This document shows, piece by piece, positions 10,026-25,200 of a DNA stretch of 64,000 bases (positions are counted from its first letter, which is position 1; the number at the start of each line of letters is the position of its first letter). The notes under the pieces are model-generated. The model was not told where the DNA came from and did not search any database. It was given only the letters and a program-made list of their open reading frames with translations. The DNA comes from Eledone cirrhosa (lineage: Eukaryota; Mollusca; Cephalopoda; Octopoda; Eledonidae), in contig OZ024740.1 in NCBI GenBank assembly GCA_964016885.1, forward strand, positions 8,638,450 through 8,702,449, in the 5' to 3' direction. The translations under genes were made by a program, and so were the position numbers.

Positions 10026-13000
10026 TCAGTTTCTATTGGTAGGTCAATTTCGATTGGTATGTCAGTTTGGATTGGTATATCAGTTTCGATCGGTATGTCA
10101 GTTTCGATTGGTATGTCAATTTCGATTGGTATATCAGTTTCGATTAGTATGTCAGTTTCTATTGATATTTCAATTTCGATTGGTATGTCAGTTTCGATTG
10201 GTATGTCAGTTTCTATTGGTATATCAGTTTCGATTGATATATCAGTTTCGATTTGTATGTCAGTTTCTATTGGTATGTCTGTTTCTATTGCTATATCAGT
10301 TTCGATTGGTATATCAGTTTCGATTAGTATGTCAGTTTCTATTGGGATATCAGTTTCTATTGGTATATCTGTTTCGATAGGTATGTCAGGTTTCTATTGG
10401 AATGTAAGTTTCAATTGGTATGTCAGTTTCGATTGGTATTCCAGTTTCGATTGGTATATCAGTTTAGATTGGTATGTGAGTTTCGATTTGTATATCGGTT
10501 TTCGAATGGTATATCAATCTCGATTGGTATGTGAGTTTCGAATGGTATGTCAGTTTCTATTGGTATATCATATTCGATTGGTATGACAGTTTCAATTAGT
10601 ATATCAGTTTCTATAAGTATGTCAGTTTCTATTGGTATATCAATTTCGATTGGTTTATCAGTTTCGATTGGTATGTCAGTTTTGATTGGTATGTCAGTTT
10701 CGATTGGTATATCAATTTCTATTGATATATCAGTTTTGATTAGTATGTCAGTTTCTATTGGTATATCAGTTTCGATTAATTTATCAGTTTCTATTTGTAC
10801 GTCAGTTTCGATAGGTTTGTCAGGTTTCTATTGGTATGTCAGTTTCAATTGGTATGTCAGTTTCGATTGGTTTATCAGTTCCGATTGGTATGTCAATTTC
10901 GATGGGTATATCAGTTTGGATTGGTATATCAGTTTCGATCTGTATGTCAGTTTCGATTGCTATGTCAGTTTCGATTGTTATATCAGTTTTGAATGTTATG
11001 TCAATCTCTATTGGTATGTCAATTTCGATTGGTATAACAGTTTCTATTAGTATGTCAGTTTCTATTGGTATATCAGTTTCGATTGGTATATCAGTTGCGA
11101 TTGGTATGTCAGTTTCTATTGGTATGTCTGTTTCTATTGCTATATCAGTTTTGATTGGTATATCAGTTTCGATTGGTATATCAGTGTCGATTGGTATGTC
11201 AATTTCGATTGGTATATCAGTTTCGATTAGTATGTCAGTTTCTATTGGGATATCACTTTCAAATGGTATATCAGTTTCAATTGGTATGTCAGTTTCTAAT
11301 GATATATCAGTTTCTATTGGTATGTCTGTTTCTATTGGTATATCAGTTTCAATTGGTATGTCAGTTTCGATTAGTATATCAGTATCTATTGGTATGTCAG
11401 TTTCGATTGGTATGTCAGTCTCGATTGTTATGTCAGTTTCGATTGTTATGTCAGTTTCGTTGGTATACCAGTTTCGATTGGTATATCAGTTTAGATTGGT
11501 ATGTCAGTTTCGATTGGTATGTCAGTTTCGATTGTTATATCAGTTTCGATTGGTATGTCAGTTTCGATTGGTATATCAGTTTAGATTGGTATGTCAGTTT
11601 CGATTGGTATGTCAGTTTCGATTGTTATATCAGTTTCGATTGGTATGTAAGTTTCGAATGGTATGTCAGTTTCTATTGTTATATCTGCTTCGATTGGTAT
11701 GACAGTTTCGATTAGAAAATCAGTTTCTATAAGTATGTTAGTTTCTATTGGTATATCAGTTTCGATTGGTATGTCAGTTTCTATTGGTATATCAGTTTCG
11801 TTTGTTATATCAGTTTCGATTAGTACGTCAGTTACTATTGGTATGTCAGTTTCGATTAGTTTATCAGTTTCTATTGGTATGTTCAGTTTCGATTGGTATG
11901 TCAGTTTCTATTGGTATATCAGTTTCTATTGGTATATCAGTTTCTATTGGTATGTCTGTTTCTATTGCTATATCAGTTTCGATTGGTATATCAGTTTCGA
12001 TTGGTATGTCAGTTTCGATTGGTATGTCAGTTTCGATTGGTATATCAGTTTCGATTGGTATATCAGTTTCGATTGGTATGTCAGTTTTGATTGGTATTTC
12101 AGACTCGATTGTTATGTCAGTTTCGATTGGTATGTCAGTTTCGATTGGTATACGAGTTTCGATTGGTATATCAGTTTAGATTGGTATATCAGTTTCGAAT
12201 GGTATGTCAATCTCGATTGGTATGTATGTTTCTATTGGTATGTCTGTTTCGATTGAAATATCAGTTCCGATTGGTATGTCAATTTCGATTGGTATGTCAG
12301 TTTGGATTGGTATATCAATTTCGATCGGTATGTCAATTTCGATTGCTATATCAGTTTCGATTAGTATGTCAGTTTCTATTGGTATATCAGTTTCGATTAG
12401 TATATCAGTTTCTGTTGGTATGTCAGTTTTCGATTGGTATGTCAGTTTCTATTGGTATATCAGTTTCTATTGGTATGTCTGTTTCTATTGGTATGTCTGT
12501 TTCTATTTGAATATCAGTTTCGATTGGTATATCAATTCCGATTGGTATGTCAATATCGATTGGTATGTCAGTTTGGATTGGTATATCAGTTTCGATCGGT
12601 ACGTCAGTTTCGATTGGTATGTCAATTTCGATTGGTAAATCAGTTTGGATTGGTATATCAGCTTCGAATGGTATGTCAATCTCGATTGGTATGTCAGTTT
12701 CGAATGGTATGTCAGTTTCTATTGGTATGTCTGTTTCGATTGGTATGACAGTTTCTATTAGAATATCAGTTTCTATAAGTATGTCAGTTTCTATTGGTAT
12801 ATCAGTTTCGATTGGTATATCAGTTTCGATTGGTATGTCAGTTTCGATTGGTATGTCAGTTTCGATTGGTATGTCAGTCTCAATTGTTATGTCAGTTTGA
12901 TTGTCATGTCAGTTTCGTTGGTATACCAGTTTCGATTGGTATATCAGTTTCGATTGGTATGTCAGTTTCGATTGGTATGTCAGTTTCGGATGGTATGTCA

Positions 13001-13065
13001 GTTTAGATTGGTATGTCTGTTTCGATTGGTATGACATTTTCTATTAGAATATCAGTTTCTATAAG
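9841..13065 (+). repeat. 3225-bp higher-order unit, copy 1
   Basis: First of two adjacent copies (the second is 13066-16290). Monomer order, stops, 19-mers and reading frames recur at exactly +3225. The differences noticed are single bases, at 10322/13547 (G/C), 10497/13722 (G/A) and 12882/16107 (A/G). The left edge is placed where 9841 onward matches 13066 onward but the preceding monomers differ. Confidence 0.92.
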
Positions 13066-16000
13066 TATGTCAGTTTCTATTGGTATATCAGTTTCTATTG
13101 GTATATCAGTTTCTATTGGTATATCAGTTTCGATTGATATATCACTTTCGATTAGTATGTCAGTTTCTATTGGTATGTCAGTTTCAATTAGTTTCTTAGT
13201 TTCTATTGGTATGTCAGTTTTCGATTGTTATGTCAGTTTCTATTGGTATATCAGTTTCTATTGGTAGGTCAATTTCGATTGGTATGTCAGTTTGGATTGG
13301 TATATCAGTTTCGATCGGTATGTCAGTTTCGATTGGTATGTCAATTTCGATTGGTATATCAGTTTCGATTAGTATGTCAGTTTCTATTGATATTTCAATT
13401 TCGATTGGTATGTCAGTTTCGATTGGTATGTCAGTTTCTATTGGTATATCAGTTTCGATTGATATATCAGTTTCGATTTGTATGTCAGTTTCTATTGGTA
13501 TGTCTGTTTCTATTGCTATATCAGTTTCGATTGGTATATCAGTTTCCATTAGTATGTCAGTTTCTATTGGGATATCAGTTTCTATTGGTATATCTGTTTC
13601 GATAGGTATGTCAGGTTTCTATTGGAATGTAAGTTTCAATTGGTATGTCAGTTTCGATTGGTATTCCAGTTTCGATTGGTATATCAGTTTAGATTGGTAT
13701 GTGAGTTTCGATTTGTATATCAGTTTTCGAATGGTATATCAATCTCGATTGGTATGTGAGTTTCGAATGGTATGTCAGTTTCTATTGGTATATCATATTC
13801 GATTGGTATGACAGTTTCAATTAGTATATCAGTTTCTATAAGTATGTCAGTTTCTATTGGTATATCAATTTCGATTGGTTTATCAGTTTCGATTGGTATG
13901 TCAGTTTTGATTGGTATGTCAGTTTCGATTGGTATATCAATTTCTATTGATATATCAGTTTTGATTAGTATGTCAGTTTCTATTGGTATATCAGTTTCGA
14001 TTAATTTATCAGTTTCTATTTGTACGTCAGTTTCGATAGGTTTGTCAGGTTTCTATTGGTATGTCAGTTTCAATTGGTATGTCAGTTTCGATTGGTTTAT
14101 CAGTTCCGATTGGTATGTCAATTTCGATGGGTATATCAGTTTGGATTGGTATATCAGTTTCGATCTGTATGTCAGTTTCGATTGCTATGTCAGTTTCGAT
14201 TGTTATATCAGTTTTGAATGTTATGTCAATCTCTATTGGTATGTCAATTTCGATTGGTATAACAGTTTCTATTAGTATGTCAGTTTCTATTGGTATATCA
14301 GTTTCGATTGGTATATCAGTTGCGATTGGTATGTCAGTTTCTATTGGTATGTCTGTTTCTATTGCTATATCAGTTTTGATTGGTATATCAGTTTCGATTG
14401 GTATATCAGTGTCGATTGGTATGTCAATTTCGATTGGTATATCAGTTTCGATTAGTATGTCAGTTTCTATTGGGATATCACTTTCAAATGGTATATCAGT
14501 TTCAATTGGTATGTCAGTTTCTAATGATATATCAGTTTCTATTGGTATGTCTGTTTCTATTGGTATATCAGTTTCAATTGGTATGTCAGTTTCGATTAGT
14601 ATATCAGTATCTATTGGTATGTCAGTTTCGATTGGTATGTCAGTCTCGATTGTTATGTCAGTTTCGATTGTTATGTCAGTTTCGTTGGTATACCAGTTTC
14701 GATTGGTATATCAGTTTAGATTGGTATGTCAGTTTCGATTGGTATGTCAGTTTCGATTGTTATATCAGTTTCGATTGGTATGTCAGTTTCGATTGGTATA
14801 TCAGTTTAGATTGGTATGTCAGTTTCGATTGGTATGTCAGTTTCGATTGTTATATCAGTTTCGATTGGTATGTAAGTTTCGAATGGTATGTCAGTTTCTA
14901 TTGTTATATCTGCTTCGATTGGTATGACAGTTTCGATTAGAAAATCAGTTTCTATAAGTATGTTAGTTTCTATTGGTATATCAGTTTCGATTGGTATGTC
15001 AGTTTCTATTGGTATATCAGTTTCGTTTGTTATATCAGTTTCGATTAGTACGTCAGTTACTATTGGTATGTCAGTTTCGATTAGTTTATCAGTTTCTATT
15101 GGTATGTTCAGTTTCGATTGGTATGTCAGTTTCTATTGGTATATCAGTTTCTATTGGTATATCAGTTTCTATTGGTATGTCTGTTTCTATTGCTATATCA
15201 GTTTCGATTGGTATATCAGTTTCGATTGGTATGTCAGTTTCGATTGGTATGTCAGTTTCGATTGGTATATCAGTTTCGATTGGTATATCAGTTTCGATTG
15301 GTATGTCAGTTTTGATTGGTATTTCAGACTCGATTGTTATGTCAGTTTCGATTGGTATGTCAGTTTCGATTGGTATACGAGTTTCGATTGGTATATCAGT
15401 TTAGATTGGTATATCAGTTTCGAATGGTATGTCAATCTCGATTGGTATGTATGTTTCTATTGGTATGTCTGTTTCGATTGAAATATCAGTTCCGATTGGT
15501 ATGTCAATTTCGATTGGTATGTCAGTTTGGATTGGTATATCAATTTCGATCGGTATGTCAATTTCGATTGCTATATCAGTTTCGATTAGTATGTCAGTTT
15601 CTATTGGTATATCAGTTTCGATTAGTATATCAGTTTCTGTTGGTATGTCAGTTTTCGATTGGTATGTCAGTTTCTATTGGTATATCAGTTTCTATTGGTA
15701 TGTCTGTTTCTATTGGTATGTCTGTTTCTATTTGAATATCAGTTTCGATTGGTATATCAATTCCGATTGGTATGTCAATATCGATTGGTATGTCAGTTTG
15801 GATTGGTATATCAGTTTCGATCGGTACGTCAGTTTCGATTGGTATGTCAATTTCGATTGGTAAATCAGTTTGGATTGGTATATCAGCTTCGAATGGTATG
15901 TCAATCTCGATTGGTATGTCAGTTTCGAATGGTATGTCAGTTTCTATTGGTATGTCTGTTTCGATTGGTATGACAGTTTCTATTAGAATATCAGTTTCTA

Positions 16001-16290
16001 TAAGTATGTCAGTTTCTATTGGTATATCAGTTTCGATTGGTATATCAGTTTCGATTGGTATGTCAGTTTCGATTGGTATGTCAGTTTCGATTGGTATGTC
16101 AGTCTCGATTGTTATGTCAGTTTGATTGTCATGTCAGTTTCGTTGGTATACCAGTTTCGATTGGTATATCAGTTTCGATTGGTATGTCAGTTTCGATTGG
16201 TATGTCAGTTTCGGATGGTATGTCAGTTTAGATTGGTATGTCTGTTTCGATTGGTATGACATTTTCTATTAGAATATCAGTTTCTATAAG
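13066..16290 (+). repeat. 3225-bp higher-order unit, copy 2
   Basis: Direct tandem copy of 9841-13065 with no spacer. The match decays soon after about 16310, where GTTTTGATTGG replaces GTTTCTATTGG. The length is 179 monomers plus 3 bases, so it includes phase-changing monomers and was copied as a block. Confidence 0.92.
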
Positions 16291-19200
16291 TATGTCAGTT
16301 TCTATTGGTATATCAGTTTTGATTGGTATATCAGTTTCGTTTGATATATCAGTTTCAATTAGTATGTCAGTTTCGATTGGTATGTCAGTCTCGATTGTTA
16401 TGTCAGTTTCGATTGTTATGTCTGTTTCATTGGTATACCAGTTTCGATTGGTATATCAGTTTAGATTGGTATGTCAGTTTCGATTGGTATGTCAGTTTAG
16501 AATGGTATGTCAATCTCGATTGGTATGTCAGTTTCGAAAGGTATGTCAGTTTCTATTGGTATATCTGTTTCGATTGGTATGACAGTTTGATTAGTATATC
16601 AGATTCTATAAGTATGTGAGTTTCTATTGGTATATCAGTTTCGATTGGTATATCAGTTTCTATTGGTATGTCAGTTTTGATTGGTATGTCAGTTTCTATT
16701 GGTATATCAGTTTCGGTTGATATATCAGTTTCGATTAGTATGTCAGTTTCTATTGGTATGTCAGTTTCGATTAGTTTATCAGTTTCTATTGGTATATCAG
16801 TTTCTATTGGTATGTCTGTTTCTATTGGTATGTCTGTTTCTATTTGTATATCAGTTTCGATTATTATATCAATTCCGATTGGTATGTCAATTTCGATTGA
16901 TATGTCAGTTTGGATTGGTATATCAGTTTCGATCGGTATGTCAGTTTCGATGGGTATGTCAATTTCGATTGGTATATCAGTTTCGATTAGTATGTCAGTT
17001 TCTATTGGTATATCAATTTCGATTGGTATGTCAGTTTCTATTGGTATATCAGTTTCGATTGATATATCAGTTTCGATTTGTATGTCAGTTTCTATTGGTA
17101 TGTCTGTTTCTATTGCTATATCAGTTTTGATTGGTATATGAGTTTCGATTGGTATATCAGTTTCGATTGGTATGTCAATTTCGATTGGTATATCAGTTTT
17201 GAATGGTATGTCAATCTCGATTGGTATGTCAATTTCGATTGGTATATCAGTTTTGATTAGTATATCAGTTTCTATTGGGATATCAGTTTCGAATGGTATA
17301 TCAGTTTCAATTTGTATGTCATTTTCTATTGGTATATCAGTTTCAATTGGTAGGTCAGTTTCTATTGGAATGCCAGTTTCAATTGGTAGGTCAGTTTCTA
17401 TTGGTATGTCAGTTTCGATTAGTATATCAGTTTCTATTGGTACGTCAGTTTCGATTGGTATGTCAGTCTCGATTGTTACGTCAGTTTTGATTGGTATACC
17501 AGTTTCGATAGGTATATCAGTTTCGATTGGTATGTCAGTTTTGATTGGTATGTCAGTTTCGATTGGTATATCAGTTTCGATTGGTATGTCAGTTTCGATT
17601 GGTATATCAGTTTCGAATGGTATGTCAATCTCGATTGGTATGTCAGTTTCGAATGGTATGTCAGTTTCTATTGGTATGTCTGTTTCGATTGGTATGACAG
17701 TTTCTATTAGAATATCAGTTTCTATAAGTATGTCAGTTTCTATTGGTATATCAGGTTCGATTGGTATATCAGTTTCGATTGGTATATCAGTTTCGATTAG
17801 TACGTCAGTATCTATTGGGATATCAGTTTCAATTGGTATGTCAGTTTCTAATGATATTTCAGTTTCTATTGGTATGTCAGTTTCTATTGGAATATCAGTT
17901 TCAATTGGTATGTCTGTTTCTATTGGAATGTCAGTTTCAATTGGTAGGTCAGTTTCTATTGGTATGTCAGTTTCGATTAATATATCAGTTTCTATTGGTA
18001 TGTCAGTTTCGATTGGTATGTCAGACTCGATTGTTATGTCAGTTTCGATTGGTATGTCAGTTTCGACTGGTATACCAGTTTCGATTGATATATCAGTATA
18101 GATTATTATGTCAGTTTCGATTGGTATATCAGTTTCGAATGGTATGTCAATCTCGACTGGTATGTCAGTTTCGAATGGTATGTCAGTTTCTATTGGTATA
18201 TCTGTTTCGATTGGTATGACAGATTGATTATTATATTAGTTTCTACAAGTATGTTAGTTTCTATTGGTATATCAGTTTCGATTGGTATATCAGTTTCTAT
18301 TAGTATGTCAGTTTTGATTAGTATGTCAGTTTCTATTGGTATATCAGTTTCGATCGGTATGTCAGTTTCGATTAGTATGTCAATTTCGATTGGTATATCA
18401 GTTTCGATTAGTATGTCAGTTTCTATTGGTATATCAGTTTCGATTGATATATCAGTTTCGATTTGTATGACAGTTTCTATTGGTATGTCTGTTTCTATTG
18501 CTATATCACTTTTAATTGGTATATCAGTTTCGATTGGTATATCAGTTTCGATTGGTATGTCAATTTAGATTGGTATATCAGTTTTGAATGGTATGTCAAT
18601 CTCGATTGGTATGTCAATTTCGATTGGTATATCAGTTTTGATTCTATTGGGATATCAGTTTCGAATGGTATATCAGTTTCAATTGGTATGTCATTTTCTA
18701 TTGGTATATCAGTTTCAATTGGTATGTCAGTTTCTATTGGAATGTCAGTTTGAATTGGTAGGTCAGTTTCTATTGGTATGTCAGTTTCGATTAGTATATC
18801 AGTTTCTATTGGTACGTCAGTTTCGATTGGTATGTCAGTTTCGATTTTTATGTCAGTTTCGATTGTTATGTCAGTTTTGATTGGTATACCAGTTTCGATT
18901 GGTATATCAGCTTCGATTGGTATGTCAGTTTCGATTGGTATGTCAGTTTCGATTGGTATATCAGTTTCGATTGGTATGTCAGTTTCGATTGGTATATCAG
19001 TTTCGAATGGTATGTCAATCTCGATTGGTATGTCAGTTTCGAATGGTATGTCAGTTTCTATTGGTATGTCTGTTTCGATTGGTATGACAGTTTCTATTAG
19101 AATATCAGTTTCTATAAGTATGTCAGTTTCTATTGGTATATCAGGTTCGATTGGTATGTCAGTTTCTATTGGTATATCAGTTCCTGTTGTATATCAGTTT

Positions 19201-22200
19201 CGATTAGTATGTCAGTTTCGAATGGTATGTCAGTTTCTATTGGTATATCAGTTCCTATTGTATGTCAGTTTCGATTACTATATCAGTTTCTATTGGTATG
19301 TCAGTTTAGATTGGTATGTCAGTTTCTAATGGTATATCAGTTTCGATTGGTATGTTAGCTTCTATTGGTATGTCAGTTTCGATTAGTATGTCAGTTTATA
19401 TTGGTATATCAGTTTCGATTGGTATATCAGTTTAGATTGGTATGTTAGTTTCTATTGGTATGTCAGTTTCGATTATTATATCAGTTACTATTTGTATGTC
19501 AGTTTCTATTGGTAGGTCAGTTTCGATTAGTTTATCAGTTTCTATTGGTATGTCAGTTTCGATTGATATGTCAGTTTCTATTGTTATATCAGTTTCTATT
19601 GGTATATCTGTATCTGTTGGTATATCAGTTTAGATTGGTATATCAGTTTCGATTGGTATGTCAGTTTTGATTGGTATGTCAGTTTCGATTAGTATGTCAG
19701 TTTCAATTGGTATGTCAGTTTCGATTAGTTTATCAGTTTCTATTGGTATGTCTGTTTCGATAGGTATGTCAGGTTTCTATAGGTATATCAGTTTCAATTG
19801 GTATGTCAGTTTCTATTGGAATGTCAGTTTCAATTGGTTGGTCAGTTTCTATTGGTATGTCAGTGTCGATTAGTATATCACTTTCTAATTGTATGTCAGT
19901 TTCGATAGGTATGTCAGGTTTCTATTGGTATATCAGTTTCAATTGGTATGTCAGTTTCTATTGGAATGTCAGTTTCAATTGGTATGTCAGTTTCGATTGG
20001 TATACCAGTTTCGATTGGTATATCAGTTTCGAATGGTATGTCAATCTTGATTGGTATATCATATTCGATTGGTATGACAGTTTCAATTAGTATATCAGTT
20101 TCTATAAGTATGTCAGTTTCTATTGGTATATCAGTTTCGATTGGTATATCAGTTTCTATTGGTATGTCAGTTTCGATTGGTATGTCAGTTTCTATTGGTA
20201 TATCAGTTTCTATTGGTATGTCTGTTTCTATTGGTATGTCAGCTTCTATTGGTATATCAGTTTCGATTCGTTTATCAGTTCCGATTGGTATGACAATTTC
20301 GATTGGTATATCAGTTTGGATTGGTATATCAGTTTCGATCGGTATGTCAGTTTCGATTGCTATGTCAGTTTCGATTGTCATATCAGTTTTGAATGGTATG
20401 TCAATCTTGATTGGTATGTCAATTTCGATTGGTATATCAGTTTCGATTAGTATGTCAGTTTCTATTGGTTTATCAGTTTCGATTGGTATATCAGTTGCGA
20501 TTGGTATGTCAGTTTCTATTGGTATGTCTGTTTCTATTGCTATATCAGTTTTGATTGGTATATGAGTTTCGATTGGTATATCAGTGTCGATTGATATGTC
20601 AATTTCGATTGGTATATCAGTTTCGATTAGTATGTCAGTTTCTATTGGGATATCACTTTCGAATGGTATATCAGTTTCTATTGGTATGTCAGTTTCTAAT
20701 GATATATCAGTTGCGATTAGTATATCAGTTTCTATTGGTATGTCAGTCTCGATTGGTATGTCAGTCTCGATTGTTATGTCAGTTTCGATTGTTACGTCAG
20801 TTTCGTTGGTATACCAGTTTCGATTGGTATATCAGTTTAGATTTGTATGTCAGTTTCGATTGGTATGTCAGTTTCGATAGGTATATCAGTTTCGATTGGT
20901 ATGTCAGTTTCGACTGGTATATTAGTTTCGAATGGTATGTCAATCTTGATTGGTATGTCAGTTTCGCATGGTATGTCAGTTTCTATTGTTAGATCTGTTT
21001 CGATTGGTGTGACAGTTTCGATTAGAATATCAGTTTCTATAAGTATGTCAGTTTCTATTGGTATATCAGTTTCGATTGGTATATGAGTTTCGATTGGTAT
21101 GTCAGTCTCGGTTGGTATGTCAGTTTCTATTGGTATATCAGTTTCGTTTGTTATATCAGTTTCGATTAGTATGTCAGTTTCTATTGGTATGTCAGTTTGG
21201 ATTAGTTTATCAGTTTCTATTGGCATGTCAGACTCGATTGTTATGTCAGTTTCGATTGGTATGTCAGTTTCGATTGGTATATCAGTTTCAATTGGTATGT
21301 CAGTTTCGATTGGTATGTCAGTTTCGATTGGTATATCAGTTTCGATTGGTATATCAGTTTCGATTGGTATGTCAGTTTCGATTGGTATGTCAGACTCGAT
21401 TGTTATATCAGTTTCGATTGGTATGTCAGTTTCGATTGGTATACGAGTTTCGATTGGTATGTCAGTTTAGATTGGTATGTCAGTTTCGATTGGTATATGA
21501 GTTTCGAATGGTATGTCAATCTCGATTGGTATGTCTGTTTCTATTGGTATGTCTGTTTCGATTGAAATATCAGTTCCGATTGGAATGTCAATTTCTATTG
21601 GTATGTCAGTTGGGATTGGTATATCAGTTTCGATCGGTATGTCAGTTTCGATTGCTATGTCAGTTTCGATTGTTATATCAGTTTTGAATGGTATGTCAAT
21701 CTCGATTGGTATGACAATTTCGATTGGTATATCAGTTTCTGTTGGTATATCAGTTTTGATTGGTACTTCAGTTCCTATTGGTATATCAGTTTCGATTGAT
21801 ATATCAGTTTCGATTAGTATGTCAGTTTCTATTGGTATGTCAGTTTCGATTAGTTTGTCAGTTTCTATTGGTATGTCAGTTTTCGATTTGTATGTCAGTT
21901 TCTATTGGTATATCAGTTTCTATTCGTATGTCTGTTTCTATTGGTATGTCTGTTTCTATTTGTATATCAGTTTCGATTGGTATATCAATTCCGATTGGTA
22001 TGTCAATTTCGATTGGTATGTCAGTCTGGATTGGTATATCAGTTTCTATCGGTATGTCAGTTTTGATTGGTATGTCAATTTCGATTGGTATATCAGTTTC
22101 GATTAGTATGTCAGTTTCTATTGATATATCAATTTCGATTGGTATGTCAGTTTCGATTGGTATGTCAGTTTCTATTAGTATGTCAGTTTCGATTGATATA

Positions 22201-25200
22201 TCAGTTTCGATTTGTATGTCAGTTTCTATTGGTATGTCTGTTTCTATTGCTATATCAGTTTTGATTGGTATATCAGTTTCGATTGGTATATCAGTTTCGA
22301 TTGGTATGTCAATTTCGATTGGTATATCAGTTTTGAATGGAATGTCAATCTCGCTTGGTATGTCAATTTCGATTGGTATATCAGTTTCGATTAGTATGTC
22401 AGTTTCTATTGGGATATCAGTTTCGAATGGTATATCAGTTTCAATTGGTATGTCAGTTTCAATTGGAAGGTTAGTTTCTATTGGTATGTCAGTTTCGATT
22501 AGTATATCAGTTTCTATTGGTATGTCAGTCTCGATTGGTATGTTAGTCTCGATTGTTATGTCAGTTTCGATTGTTATGTCAGTTTTGATTGGTATATCAG
22601 TTTAAATTGGTATGTCAGTTTCGATTGGTATGTCAGTTTCGATTGGTATATCAGTTTGGATTGGTATGTCAGTTTCGATTGGTATATCAGTTTCGAATGG
22701 TATGTCAATCTCGATTGGTATGTCTGTTTCGATTGGTATGACACTTTCTATTAGAATATCAGTTTCGTTTGATATATCAGTTTCTATTGGTATGTCAGTT
22801 TTGATTGGTATGTCAGTTTCTATTGGTATATCAATTTCTATTGATATATCAGTTTCGATTAGTATGTCAGTTTCTATTGGTATATCAGTTTCGATTAATT
22901 TATCAGTTTCTATTGGTAGAAAGTTTTGATTGGTATGTCAGTTTCTATTGGTATATCAGTTTCTATTGGTATGTCTGTTTCTATTGGTATGTCTGTTTCT
23001 ATTGGTATATCAGTTTCGATTGGTTTATCAGTTCCGATTGGTATGTCAATTTTGATTGGTATATCAGTTTGGATTGGTATATCAGTTACGATCGGTATGT
23101 CAGTTTCGATTGCTATGTCAGTTTCGATTGTTAGATCAGTTTTGAATGGTATGTCAATCTCGATTGGTATGTCAATTTCGATTGGTATATCAGTTTCGAT
23201 TAGTATGTTAATTTATATTGATATATCAGTTTCGATTGGTATATCAGTTGCGATTGGTATGTCAGTTTCTATTGGTATGTCAGTTTCTATTGGTATATCA
23301 GTTCCTGTTGTATATCAGTTTCGATTAGTATGTCAGTTTCGAATGGTATGTCAGTTTCTATTGGTATATCAGTTCCTATTGTATGTCAGTTTCGATTACT
23401 ATATCAGTTTCTATTGGTATGTCAGTTTAGATTGGTATGTCAGTTTCTAATGGTATATCAGTTTCGATTGGTATGTTAGCTTCTATTGGTATGTCAGTTT
23501 CGATTAGTATGTCAGTTTATATTGGTTTATCAGTTTCGGTTGGTATATCAGTTTAGATTGGTATGTAAGTTTCTATTGGTATGTCAGTTTCGATTAGTTT
23601 ATCAGTTTCTATTGGTATGTCAGTTTCGATTGATATGTCAGTTTCTATTGTTATATCAGTTTCTATTGGTATATCTGTATCTGTTGGTATATCAGTTTAG
23701 ATTGGTATATCAGTTTCGATTGGTATGTCAGTTTCAATTGGTATGTCAGTTTCGATTAGTATGTCAGTTTCAATTGGTATGTCAGTTTCGATTAGTTTAT
23801 CAGTTTCTATTGGTATGTCTGTTTCGATAGGTATGTCAGGTTTCTATAGGTATATCAGTTTCAATTGGTATGTCAGTTTCTATTGGAATGTCAGTTTCAA
23901 TTGGTAGGTCAGTTTCTATTGGTATGTCAGTTTCGATTAGTATATCACTTTCTAATTGTATGTCAGTTTCGATAGGTATGTCAGGTTTCTATTGGTATAT
24001 CAGTTTCAATTGGTATGTCAGTTTCTATTGGAATGTCAGTTTCAATTGGTATGTCAGTTTCTATTGGTATATCAGTTTCGATTGGTATATCAGTTTTTAT
24101 TGGTATGTCAGTTTCGATTGGTATGTCAGTTTCTATTGGTATATCAGTTTCTATTGGTATGTCTGTTTCTATTGGTATGTCAGATTCTATTGGTATATCA
24201 ATTTCGATTCGTTTATCAGTTCCGATTGGTATGTCAATTTCGATTGGTATATCAGTTCGGATTGGTATATCAGTTTCGATCGGTATGTCAGTTTCGATTG
24301 CTATGTCAGTTTCGATTGTCATATCAGTTTTGAATGGTATGTCAATCTTGATTGGTATGTCAATTTCGATTGGTATATCAGTTTCGATTAGTATGTCAGT
24401 TTCTATTGGGATATCACTTTCGAATAGTATATCAGTTTCTATTGGTATGTCAGTTTCTAATGATATATCAGTTGCGATTAGTATATCAGTTTCTATTGGT
24501 ATGTCAGTTTCGATTGGTATGTCAGTCTCGATTGTTATGTCAGTTTCAATTGTTATGTCAGTTTCGTTGGTATACCAGTTTCGATTGGTATATCAGTTTA
24601 GATTTGTATGTCAGTTTCGATTGGTATGTCAGTTTCGATAGGTATATCAGTTTCGATTGGTATGTCAGTTTCGACTGGTATATTAGTTTCGAATGGTATG
24701 TCAATCTTGATTGGTATGTCAGTTTCGCATGGTATGTCAGTTTCTATTGTTATATCTGTTTCGATTGGTATGACAGTTTCGATTAGAATATCAGTTTCTA
24801 TAAGTATGTCAGTTTCTATTGGTATATCAGTTTCGATTGGTATATGAGTTTCGATCGGTATGTCAGTCTCGGTTGGTATGTCAGTTTCTATTGGTATATC
24901 AGTTTCGTTTGTTATATCAGTTTCGATTAGTATGTCAGTTTCTATTGGTATGTCAGTTTGGATTAGTTTATCAGTTTCTATTGGTATGTCAATTTCGATT
25001 GGTACGTCAGTTTCTATTGGTATATCAGTTTCTATTGGTATATCAGTTTCTATTGGTATGTCAGTTTCGATTGGTATGTCAGACTCGATTGTTATGTCAG
25101 TTTCGATTGGTATGTCAGTTTCGATTGGTATATCAGTTTCGATTGGTATGTCAGTTTCGATTGGTATGTCAGTTTCGATTGGTATATCAGTTTCGATTGG

